Assembly: GCA_963792655.1 (NCBI GenBank)
Contig: CAWBWU010000001.1
Coordinates: 62,001-126,000 of the forward strand
From: DOZZ01 sp963792655
Lineage (GTDB): Bacteria; Acidobacteriota; Terriglobia; Bryobacterales; Bryobacteraceae
DNA: 64,000 nt
Direction: 5' to 3'
Positions 56,668 through 64,000 of the stretch are shown here, in pieces. Position numbers and translations under genes: made by a program. Below the pieces are notes generated by a model, which was given only the letters and a program-made list of their open reading frames with translations, had not been told where the DNA came from and ran no database searches. Each line of letters begins with the position of its first letter. Within the stretch, counting starts at the first letter, position 1.

Positions 56668-58362
56668 CCGCGCGCTGGTCTTTTCCGCGTGCCACGGAGG
56701 AAGCGCAGGAACTCTCGTCCAGCTTGCGCATCCAGCGCGTGGTGGCCGAACTGTTGGTGGCGCGTGGCTACCGCACGGCCGAAGCGGCGCGCGCGTTCCT
56801 GAATCCGTCGCTCGCTGCGCTGCCCGATCCGCTGGAACTTCGCGACATGGGCGCCGCACTTGCCCGGCTGCAGCGCGCCATCCGCGATGGCGAAAAGATC
56901 CAAATCCACGGCGACTACGATGTGGACGGCGCCACTTCGACCGTCATTCTGAAACGCGCGATTGAGTTAGCAGGCGGTCAAGCGAGCTATCGCATTCCGA
57001 ACCGCTTGCGCGAAGGGTATGGCATGCATCGCGACACCGTCGATCAAGCTGCCGCCGACGGCGTAACTCTGATCGTGAGCGTCGACACGGGGATCCGAGC
57101 ATGCGAGGTGGTGGACCACGCGCGTATGCATGGCATCGACGTCATCGTCACCGACCATCACTTGCCCGAAGCCGAACTGCCGCGCGCCGTGGCCGTCGTG
57201 AATCCGAACCGCGCCGATTGCACCTACGTCACCAAAAATCTGTGCGGCGCAGGTGTCGCATTCAAGCTGGTGCAGGCGTTGCTTTCCGGGTTGGGGTGGC
57301 CGCCTGCGAAGCTCGAACGCGTGTTGGAATCGTTCCTGAAGCTGGTTGCGATCGGCACGGTAGCCGACGTGGTTCCGCTCACGGGTGAGAACCGCATCAT
57401 TGTTCGCCATGGTCTGCGCGCGCTGGCGGTGCGCAAGAATCCAGGCCTGGAGGCGCTGTTCGAAGTCGCCGGTTTGCGCAACGGTCCTCCGACCGCAAGC
57501 CAGATTGCCTTTCGTATTGCCCCGCGCATCAACGCAGCCGGACGCATGGCCGACGCGAATGACGTGGTCGAGTTGTTTCTTACGCCCGACGTGGAACGCG
57601 CACGCAGTATCGCCGCGCAGCTTCATCAGTGGAATGCCGACCGGCAGCAGGCTGAAGCCGGCATCGTCGAAGAGGTAGTCGCGCTGTGCGCGGAGCAACC
57701 CGTAGGCGATGCGGATGGCGCCCTGGTGTTCTGCGCGCCGAGGCTGGCATCGCGGCGTGCTTGGCATTGTCGCGAGCCGGTTGGTGGAGCGCTACTCGCG
57801 CCCGGTGTTCGTGCTCAGCATTGAAGATGGCTTCGCCTCCGGGTCAGGCCGCAGCGTGACCGGAGTGATGCTGCTCGACGCGCTCGACGCGATGAGTGAG
57901 TTATTCACGCAGTACGGTGGACATAGCCACGCCGCCGGATTGAAAATGCACGCGCACCACGTGGATGAGTTTCGCGAGCGCTTCAGCGGCTACGTCGGCG
58001 AGCGGCTTCCGCCGGAAGACCGGTGCCCGCGTTTGCATATCGACGCTGTGGTCGAAATACCTGACGTGACGAACGGCTTGTTTGACGCGCTGCAGATGCT
58101 GGAACCATACGGAAACGGCAATCCCGAACCGTTGCTGGCGCTGCGCGAGTGCCAGGTGGCCAACTTCGCGTTGATGAAAGAAAAGCACGTGAAACTGGCC
58201 GTGCGCAAAGACAACCGGGTTTTGTTTCTGAAAGGCTTCAACCTTGCGGAGCGAGCAGCCGAAATGCCGGTGGGCGCCCGCGTTGATGTGGCGTTTACGT
58301 TAGGAGCCGATACGTTTTCAGGTGGATGGTCGGCGACGTTGAAAGACGTGCGCCGCGCGTAG
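56664..58362 (+). CDS. recJ: Single-stranded-DNA-specific exonuclease RecJ (frame change near 57735)
   Basis: About 566 residues of RecJ, the 5'-3' ssDNA exonuclease used in recombination and mismatch repair. The DHH domain has I-H-G-D-Y-D-V-D-G-A-T-S-T and V-T-D-H-H, and the DHHA1 domain has G-G-H-S-H-A-A-G. In between, the frame changes near 57735, after which G-W-H-R-G-V-L-G-I-V-A-S-R-L resumes, the family's most conserved stretch. I treat it as one gene. The start is a TTG overlapping the previous stop. The C-terminal OB-like domain is complete. Confidence 0.88.
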
Positions 58363-58371
58363 GAATATGTC

Positions 58372-58551
58372 TGCCGAACCTGACCGGCCCCGGTTTTGAC
58401 CCCCTTTTGTAAAGGGTGGGAACCAACCGGACGCCTTTAGGAGTCACCCTCCGGTTTTACCCGGCTGAGACTAACACACCAGCGCCACTAGAGCGAGCCC
58501 CCTCATTTTTGAAGCATTGGATCAAAAATGAAGAGCCGGCCAGGTCCGGCA
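58372..58551. repeat. 180-bp inverted-repeat-bounded structured element before mscL
   Basis: TGCCGAACCTGACCGGC (58372-58388) and GCCGGCCAGGTCCGGCA (58535-58551) are inverted copies matching at 15 of 17 positions. The two differences become G-T pairs in a minus-strand transcript. Inside lie CCCTTT/AAAGGG (58402-58416), AACCGGA/TCCGGTT followed by TT (58425-58458) and TCATTTTTGA/TCAAAAATGA (58503-58531). GGGTG (58414-58418) can also pair with CACCC (58445-58449), crossing the second stem. It may be a mobile miniature element or a structured RNA. It lies between recJ and mscL. Confidence 0.55.
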
Positions 58552-58605
58552 AACACGTCACTATTCTAGCAAGCGCAATCGACCCTTGTATTCGCTGGCG
58601 AATGC

Positions 58606-58611
58606 TATAAG
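58606..58611 (+). promoter_or_regulatory. Possible -10 element of mscL
   Basis: TATAAG at 58606-58611 lies 10 bp before the ATG at 58622, so a transcript from it would be nearly leaderless. No good -35 is seen at the usual distance. If it is used, the 180-bp element is upstream of the promoter and not a leader. Confidence 0.3.
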
Positions 58612-58621
58612 ATGTGCTGAC

Positions 58622-59029
58622 ATGATCAAAGGATTTCGCACCTTTCTGCTTCGCGGCAATGTGGTCGACCTGGCAATTGCAGTAGTCATCGGCGCGGCTT
58701 TCGTCGCTGTGGTCACGGCGTTTGTGAAGGATCTGATCACGCCGTTGATCGCCGCTGCCGTGGGCAAGCCTGATTTCTCCGCCATCACCTTCACGGTGAA
58801 CGGCAGCAAATTCCTGATCGGCGACTTCATCAACGCGCTGGTTTCGTTTGTGCTGATTTCGGCCGTGGTCTACTTCCTTGTCGTAGTGCCGATGTCCGCG
58901 CTGATCGCAAGAATCAAGTCAGGGGACAAACCCGCCGACCCGACGACCAAGAAGTGCGGCGAGTGCCTCAGCGAAATTCCGCTCGCGGCGAGGCGCTGCG
59001 CGTTTTGTACATCGGCTCAGACCGTTTAA
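58622..59029 (+). CDS. mscL: Large-conductance mechanosensitive channel with C-terminal zinc ribbon
   Basis: A 135-residue MscL. It opens with F-R-T-F-L-L-R-G-N-V-V-D-L-A-I-A-V-V-I-G-A-A-F, the pore helix and its conserved RGNVVDLA motif, followed by a periplasmic loop and helix 2 (about 70-95). The usual C-terminal helix is replaced or extended by a four-Cys zinc ribbon at Cys112, Cys115, Cys126 and Cys129. The start is the ATG at 58622, since upstream residues are not MscL-like. The channel opens under membrane tension to release solutes at hypo-osmotic shock. The ribbon may gate or anchor it, which is inference. Confidence 0.9.
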   Translation: MIKGFRTFLLRGNVVDLAIAVVIGAAFVAVVTAFVKDLITPLIAAAVGKPDFSAITFTVNGSKFLIGDFINALVSFVLISAVVYFLVVVPMSALIARIKSGDKPADPTTKKCGECLSEIPLAARRCAFCTSAQTV

Positions 59030-59097
59030 GATCCGTTAACGATTTGTTGTGCGGGTTACAGGGAGTGTTTGCGATCCAACAGCAAACCTAACTGTCA

Positions 59098-59186
59098 GAG
59101 GCGCGACTAGAGGAAGCGCAGAGTTGAGAGCTCACGCATTCCAAATCGCCGAACCCGGGCCAATGCGCTCCATTTAGTCGCGCCTC
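59098..59186. repeat. 89-bp palindromic element between convergent genes
   Basis: GAGGCGCGACTA (59098-59109) and TAGTCGCGCCTC (59175-59186) are perfect inverted copies. The match extends inward to 23 bases with three differences, including AGCGCA (59115-59120) with TGCGCT (59164-59169). The inner 22 bases at 59148-59169 recur at 56110-56131. It lies in the 191-bp gap between the convergent mscL and hybrid-kinase genes, the typical place of REP-like elements and bidirectional terminators. Confidence 0.6.
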
Positions 59187-59220
59187 CGACCGCGAACGTT
59201 CATGCCCGGTTGATGCGTAC

Positions 59221-61617
59221 TTATTCGGCGGCGGCGCTCTTCACCAGAGCGGCGAGTTGCGAGACAGTGTACGGCTTTTGCAGGAAGCCCCGGATGTCGG
59301 GGCCGAAACGTTTGCGCGCTTCGGACTCGCTGAAGCCGCTCGACGCGATGACGCGCAATAGCGGATGACGGCGCCGCAGTTCGCGCAGCACATCGTCCCC
59401 ATTCATATCGGGCATTGCCATATCGAGCACGACCAGCTTCACGGGTTCCGAGCCGCCATTGACCATCTTGATCGCTTCCTCGCCACCGTGCGCGAGCAGC
59501 ACGCGGTACCCCTGCCGTTCGAGCGAGACTTTGGCTAAGCGCCGGACCACTTCCTCGTCGTCCACAATCAGGACGGTGCCTGCACCGGTGAGATCGTGAG
59601 CCACGCTGCCGGACGGCTGCGTCAGTTGCGCGGAGGCGAGCGCCGGGAAGTAAACGCGGAAACAGGTACCCCGGCCGGGCTCGCTGTCGACGTGAATGCC
59701 GCCCTTGTGCCCGCGCACGATGCCCAGTGCCGCCGCGAGCCCAAGTCCACGCCCCGTAAATTTCGTCGTGAAGAACGGGTCGAAGATGCGCGCCATGGTC
59801 TCGGCGTCCATTCCATGCCCGGTGTCCTCGACAACCAGTACGACGTATTTGCCCGGGGCGAGTGGCTCGGCGAGATAGAAATCGGTCCGTTCTGCCGGAA
59901 CGTTTTCGAGCTGCGTGCTCACGCGTACCGTGCCGCCGGGCCGGTCGATGGCTTCGGCCGCGTTCAAGATGAGGTTCATGACGAGCTGCTGTAACTGGCT
60001 CGGGTCGGCCTCCACCAGCGGCATCTCATCGTCGAGCGCGAGCTTCACTTGGGCTTGCTTCGGGATCGATGCGGCAATCAACGGCATGATCTCGCGCACC
60101 TGTTGCGACAAAGAGATCGGCTTCACGACAAAATGCCCTTTGCCTGAGTACGCCAACATCTGCTTAGTCAGCTGCGCGGCCCGGTCGGCCGAATTCACCA
60201 GATCGGTGAGCATGCTGAACTCCGGCGTGTTCTCCGGCGTGTCGTCGAGCATCATGCTGGCATTGCCGAGAATGCCGGTCAGCAGGTTGTTGAAGTCGTG
60301 CGCAATGCCGCCCGCGAGAATGCCGAGGCTCTCCAGCTTCGCGCGATGATGCGTCGCTTCTTCCGCTTGTTTCCGCTCGGTGATGTCCTGCGCGACGCCG
60401 ACCAGGCGAAAGGGCGCGCCGTTTGCATCCCGCAACATCTGGCCGCGCACCGAGAGCCACCCGACGCGTCCGCCATGCAGCACGCGATATTCGCTTTCGT
60501 AGTCGCGCGAGCCCGAGAGTGCCGCTGTGAGTTCGCCTTCCGCGGCCTCGCGGTCTTCCGGGTGCACGCTCTCGCGCCAACGCTGCAGATCCGCTGACGC
60601 ATCCGCATCTTCCCAACCGAGCGCCTCGGCGACGCGCGCCGAAACGTTCAGACGCCCACTCGCCGCATCGACACTCCACATGCCCATGTGCGCCGCTTCG
60701 ATGGCGACGCGCAGCCGCTGTTCGCTTTCCCGCAACGCCTGTTCCACGCGCCGGCGCTCGGCGATATCGTTGAGCAGTTCGTGCGTGCGCTCCGCGACTT
60801 TTCTTTCGAGATCCGCATTCAGACGGCGAATGCTCTCGTCATACTGCCTTCGCGCTGTCACGTCGCGGATCACGCTGATCAACACGCCGCCTTCATCAGT
60901 ACGAGAAGTCTTGACGCTGATCTCAGCGGGGAAACTGCGCTTGCTGGAGGTGACCGCCTCCAGTTCCTGGGCGCGCCCCCGATTGGATAAATCCCAACCC
61001 GGAAGCAGCGTTTGCACATTCCGCCCCAGCAACTGCTCACGCGAGTATCCGAAAAGCTCTTCCGTTTGCGAATTGACGAGCGTGATAGCACCGGCTTCAT
61101 CGGTGATCACCATCGCTTCAGGCGCTGCTTCGAGCACTGCGCGGAACTTCTTCTCCGTGCGCTGCAACTCCTCCGCTTGTTGTTTCAGCAGCGCGGCGTT
61201 GAGGCTGAGTTCGACGAATACCGCGACCTTCGATTTGAGAATTGCGGGCACCAGCGGCTTGAAGAGGAAGTCCACCGCGCCGATTCCGTAACCGCGCGAG
61301 AGATGCTCGTCACTGCGGTAGCCGGTCAGAAACAGGATGGGCGTATTCTGGGAACGCTTGCGGCTGCGGATCATCTCCGCTGCTTCGAAGCCGTCCATGT
61401 CGGGCATGCGTACATCGAGCAGGATGGCCGCAAAGTCGTCTTCCAACAAATAGCGGAGCGCTTCGATCCCCGAAGTCGCTTTGACCAGAATCTGATCGAG
61501 GCTCTCGAGCACCGCCTCCAAAGCGAGAAGGTTCTCGGGGCTGTCGTCAACCAGCAATAGCTTGACGCGTTGCTTCTGCGGCTCTACCGGTGTCATCGCG
61601 AGATTGGGAGTTGCCAT
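59221..61617 (-). CDS. Hybrid histidine kinase (REC-PAS-PAS-kinase-REC)
   Basis: A 798-residue soluble protein: receiver (about 18-135, L-L-L-D-V-R-M-P-D), PAS (about 155-265), a coiled coil, a second PAS/PAC (about 300-425) and a histidine kinase with G-I-A-H-D-F-N-N-L-L. The ATPase domain follows (D-T-G-H-G-M, G-L-G-L-A), then a C-terminal receiver (V-V-L-D-M-A-M-P-D) with Lys in Q-K-P. No membrane helix is present, so it senses in the cytoplasm, perhaps redox or a ligand through PAS. It lies 9 bp after the next kinase gene on the same strand, so the two are probably one transcript; the N-terminal receiver may accept phosphate from that kinase. Confidence 0.88.
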   Translation of the reverse strand: MATPNLAMTPVEPQKQRVKLLLVDDSPENLLALEAVLESLDQILVKATSGIEALRYLLEDDFAAILLDVRMPDMDGFEAAEMIRSRKRSQNTPILFLTGYRSDEHLSRGYGIGAVDFLFKPLVPAILKSKVAVFVELSLNAALLKQQAEELQRTEKKFRAVLEAAPEAMVITDEAGAITLVNSQTEELFGYSREQLLGRNVQTLLPGWDLSNRGRAQELEAVTSSKRSFPAEISVKTSRTDEGGVLISVIRDVTARRQYDESIRRLNADLERKVAERTHELLNDIAERRRVEQALRESEQRLRVAIEAAHMGMWSVDAASGRLNVSARVAEALGWEDADASADLQRWRESVHPEDREAAEGELTAALSGSRDYESEYRVLHGGRVGWLSVRGQMLRDANGAPFRLVGVAQDITERKQAEEATHHRAKLESLGILAGGIAHDFNNLLTGILGNASMMLDDTPENTPEFSMLTDLVNSADRAAQLTKQMLAYSGKGHFVVKPISLSQQVREIMPLIAASIPKQAQVKLALDDEMPLVEADPSQLQQLVMNLILNAAEAIDRPGGTVRVSTQLENVPAERTDFYLAEPLAPGKYVVLVVEDTGHGMDAETMARIFDPFFTTKFTGRGLGLAAALGIVRGHKGGIHVDSEPGRGTCFRVYFPALASAQLTQPSGSVAHDLTGAGTVLIVDDEEVVRRLAKVSLERQGYRVLLAHGGEEAIKMVNGGSEPVKLVVLDMAMPDMNGDDVLRELRRRHPLLRVIASSGFSESEARKRFGPDIRGFLQKPYTVSQLAALVKSAAAE

Positions 61618-61626
61618 TGACGCTCT

Positions 61627-64000
61627 TTAATCGTTTGCATTGGTCGCGGGACGGGCCGACTTTTCGCTCGTACGGGCGAGCCAGACGCGGAGTACGGAGA
61701 AGAGCTGTTCGAGATCGACCGGCTTAGTGACGTAATCCGAAGCACCGGCTTCGATGCACTTGTCGCGATCGCCCTTCATCGCCTTCGCAGTGAGCGCGAT
61801 GATTGGCAGCAGCCGCAACTCTGGAATCTTGCGGATCGCCCGCATCGTTTGATAGCCGTCCATCTCCGGCATCATGATATCCATCAACACGATGTCGACG
61901 TCGGGAGTGCTGCGCAGCAGCTCGATTCCGGCACGCCCATTCTCCGCGTGGATGACGCGCAGGTCATGGTGCTCCAGGATGCTGGTTAGCGCGAAGATGT
62001 TGCGCAGATCGTCGTCCACGACCAGCGCTTTCTTACCGCTGAGAGTGGAATCCGTATCGCGAACCTTGGCAAGTATCGCGCGTTGCGCCGGAGAGAGCAC
62101 CGCCTCATTGCGATGCATCAACAGCGTGCTCTCATCGAGCAGCCGCTCTTCGGTTTGCGCGTATCTCACGACGCCCGTGTGACCACCCCAGCGCAATTCG
62201 ATCTCTTCCTCATCCGTCAGCTTGCGCGAACCATAGACGACCGAAGGCAGCGCGTGCGGTGCCATCTCGTCCTGCAGCTTCTCGATAAGTTGGATCGCCG
62301 ACGTACCGGGAATGGCGATGTCCACCACCACGCAATCGACAAACTGTTCCGTCGCGACGCGCAGCGCATCGGCGGAGTTGTGAACAATGGTGATCTCGGC
62401 ATCGTCGCCGGCGAGCAAAGTACGGACGGCTTCACCGCGCTCGAGCGTTTCCATCGCAAGCAACAGCTTTTTCGTGCGCGGCTGCAGCGAGTGGTTGATG
62501 TCATCGAAGGCGCGCAGCAACGAATCCCGCGACGCCATCTTCTCGAGATAAGTCATCGCTCCGAGCGCCAGGCCGCGTTGTTTATTCTCTTCACCCGAGA
62601 TCACGTGCACCGGAATGTGCCGCGTCAACGGATCGTGCTTCAGACGATCCAGGATGGTCCAACCGGCCATATCGGGCAGGTTGATGTCGAGCGTGATCGC
62701 GCCGGGTTTGAACTCGCGCGCTAACGAGAGCGCAGTGGTGCCGCGCATCGCAACCAGCGCTTTGAGTCCGCGTTCATGCGCAATCTCGACAAGGATGCGG
62801 GCAAACGCAACGTCGTCTTCAACCACCAGCAGAACGGGGTCGGACGGCTGGATCGCATTGCGATCGTCCTCGATCGACATCGGTTCAATGCGAGCCTGGA
62901 CTGCGCCGCGAGTGAGCGCGGGCAGCAGGTCTGCTCCTTGCGTGACCGGCTGCGCCGCCATAATCTCCGGCAGGCTTTCGGCCTTGGCTTCCTCGGTACG
63001 CGAGGCAACCAGAGCCGCCAGATAAACCTGCGGCAGGTACAGCGTGAAAGTACTGCCCTGGCCTGGTTCGCTTTGCAGACGAATCTCGCCGCCGAGCAGA
63101 CGCGCCAACTCACGGCTGATCGAAAGACCGAGACCGGTCCCGCCGTAACGCCGGCTGGTGGTACCGTCTGCCTGTTGGAATGCCTCGAAGATGATCTGCT
63201 GTTTCTCGAGCGGGATACCGATGCCGGTATCGCGAACCGAGAACGCAATCACGCCCTTCGAGCGGTTCAGCACCGGATGATTGGCGCTCCATCCAGTGGT
63301 CGCCTGCTCCATGCGCAGTTCCACCGAACCGCGCGAAGTGAACTTGAGCGCATTCGACAAGAGGTTCTTCAACACCTGCTGCAAGCGCTTGGCATCGGTG
63401 TGGATGGTGGGCGCGAGCTGCGGATCGATCTGGACTTTGAAATCGAGGCCCTTGCCATCGGCCACGTGCCGGAAGGTGCGCTGAACGTACTCTTCCAGCT
63501 CGGACAAGCCGACGCCGCCGAGCTCGACATCCATCTTGCCCGATTCGATCTTGGCGAGATCCAGAATGTCGTTGATGAGCGCGAGCAGGTCGGTGCCCGA
63601 AGAGTGAATCGTCTCGGCGTAGCGAACCTGCTTCGGCATCAGGTTGCTGTCCACGTTTTCGGCCAGCATCTTCGCCAGGATGAGCAGGTTGTTCAGCGGC
63701 GTTCGCAGCTCGTGCGACATGTTCGCCAGGAACTCTGACTTGTACTTCGAAGTAAGCGCCAACTGCTCGGCCTTCTCTTCGAGCGCCTGCTTGGCCTGTT
63801 CGACTTCGCGGTTCTTCTGTTCGACTTCGGTCTTCTGCTCGGCGAGCAACTGCGCTTTTTCCTGCAGCTCTTCGTTGGTCTTCTGAAGCTGTTCGGCGAG
63901 CGCCTGCGATTGTTTGAGCAGTTCGTCCGTACGCATCGTCGCGGCGATGGTGTTTAACACGATGCCGATGTTTTTCGAAAGCTGATCGAGAAACGCCAGG
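61627..64000 (-). CDS. Hybrid histidine kinase with GAF end, coiled coil and three receivers (5' end outside window)
   Basis: The frame is open to base 64000, so the gene begins beyond the right edge; the GTG at 63960 is internal. The visible part starts with the end of a GAF domain (F-L-D-Q-L-S-K-N-I-G-I-V-L-N-T-I-A), then a long Glu/Gln/Lys coiled coil, H-box S-H-E-L-R-T-P-L-N and an ATPase domain (D-T-G-I-G-I, G-L-G-L-S). Three receivers follow: the first with Asp in T-L-D-I-N-L-P, a degenerate second (V-V-V-D-I-A-I-P) and a canonical third (V-L-M-D-I-M-M-P-E-M). It resembles large GAF/HAMP hybrid kinases. It runs straight into the next kinase gene. Confidence 0.88.
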   Translation of the reverse strand, partial: LAFLDQLSKNIGIVLNTIAATMRTDELLKQSQALAEQLQKTNEELQEKAQLLAEQKTEVEQKNREVEQAKQALEEKAEQLALTSKYKSEFLANMSHELRTPLNNLLILAKMLAENVDSNLMPKQVRYAETIHSSGTDLLALINDILDLAKIESGKMDVELGGVGLSELEEYVQRTFRHVADGKGLDFKVQIDPQLAPTIHTDAKRLQQVLKNLLSNALKFTSRGSVELRMEQATTGWSANHPVLNRSKGVIAFSVRDTGIGIPLEKQQIIFEAFQQADGTTSRRYGGTGLGLSISRELARLLGGEIRLQSEPGQGSTFTLYLPQVYLAALVASRTEEAKAESLPEIMAAQPVTQGADLLPALTRGAVQARIEPMSIEDDRNAIQPSDPVLLVVEDDVAFARILVEIAHERGLKALVAMRGTTALSLAREFKPGAITLDINLPDMAGWTILDRLKHDPLTRHIPVHVISGEENKQRGLALGAMTYLEKMASRDSLLRAFDDINHSLQPRTKKLLLAMETLERGEAVRTLLAGDDAEITIVHNSADALRVATEQFVDCVVVDIAIPGTSAIQLIEKLQDEMAPHALPSVVYGSRKLTDEEEIELRWGGHTGVVRYAQTEERLLDESTLLMHRNEAVLSPAQRAILAKVRDTDSTLSGKKALVVDDDLRNIFALTSILEHHDLRVIHAENGRAGIELLRSTPDVDIVLMDIMMPEMDGYQTMRAIRKIPELRLLPIIALTAKAMKGDRDKCIEAGASDYVTKPVDLEQLFSVLRVWLARTSEKSARPATNAND

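Noticed and set aside
58430..58480. Riboswitch-like words (GGCTGAGA as in the TPP class; ACCCG and CTAAC as in the ydaO c-di-AMP class)
   Set aside because: The remaining conserved parts of either class are absent or out of order, and a possible promoter lies downstream, so I report only an unnamed structured element.
62776..63738. A 320-residue plus-strand frame opposite the last hybrid kinase
   Set aside because: It is a shadow of the kinase; composition is unlike protein and no start signal is present.
1..64000. tRNA genes, rRNA, CRISPR arrays, insertion sequences or prophage
   Set aside because: I found no T-loop motif with a cloverleaf, no spaced direct repeats, and no transposase, integrase or phage structural protein.

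Overview
The window looks like a chromosomal segment of an Acidobacteriota, most likely a Solibacter/Bryobacter-type soil lineage. This is inferred from family content, not from a search: a VWFA-related acidobacterial protein (15523-17688), two large Oar-type TonB-dependent receptors with an N-terminal carboxypeptidase-regulatory-like domain (11732-15254, 31632-34218), TPR proteins beside one of them, a futalosine-pathway menaquinone protein (41188-42033) and many short secreted proteins. Base composition is GC-rich and even. I see no rRNA, tRNA, CRISPR array, prophage or insertion sequence.

Layout. 1-2.7 kb: DUF3179 end, a GT39-like membrane protein, DUF3467, and two zinc-ribbon microproteins behind a good sigma-54-type promoter. 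2.7-9.1 kb: tripartite RND efflux set (TolC, adaptor, pump) behind a thioesterase. 9.1-15.3 kb: TPR pair and TonB receptor 1 with a clear terminator. 15.5-18.9 kb: two secreted acidobacterial proteins. 18.9-23.5 kb: an operon joining an Omp85-like barrel, a DUF4390-like protein, an NtrY-like kinase and a sigma-54 response regulator. 23.6-28.7 kb: RRM protein, FAH-family enzyme, flippase, LolA-like protein and acyltransferase. 29-34.6 kb: a CusS/CusR-like two-component pair, a heavily frameshifted TonB receptor and two small secreted proteins, possibly one metal-related locus. 34.6-42 kb: secreted protein, SGNH hydrolase, DUF3108, class II photolyase with an SDR, HEAT protein, MqnD-like protein. 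42.4-48.7 kb: two unknown genes, CstA with its tiny YbdD partner, DedA-like, Spy-like, esterase. 48.7-53 kb: Mla-type lipid transport operon (permease, ATPase, MCE) running into a YdjC deacetylase and RsmI. 53-59 kb: P1 peptidase, lipoprotein, HolB, Tmk, RecJ and MscL with a zinc ribbon. 59.2-64 kb: two adjacent hybrid histidine kinases, the second running off the right edge.

A strong technical signal runs through the window. At least a dozen conserved genes, including recJ and cstA, are split by single-base frame changes, often at short homopolymers, with intact coding on both sides. I read these mainly as sequence errors, so split genes are annotated as single loci. The most interesting non-coding structures are a 180-bp inverted-repeat-bounded element before mscL, an 89-bp palindromic element after it that shares a 22-mer with the tmk upstream region, the sigma-54 promoter before the zinc-ribbon genes, and a terminator-like hairpin inside the signal-peptide codons of the Omp85-like gene.
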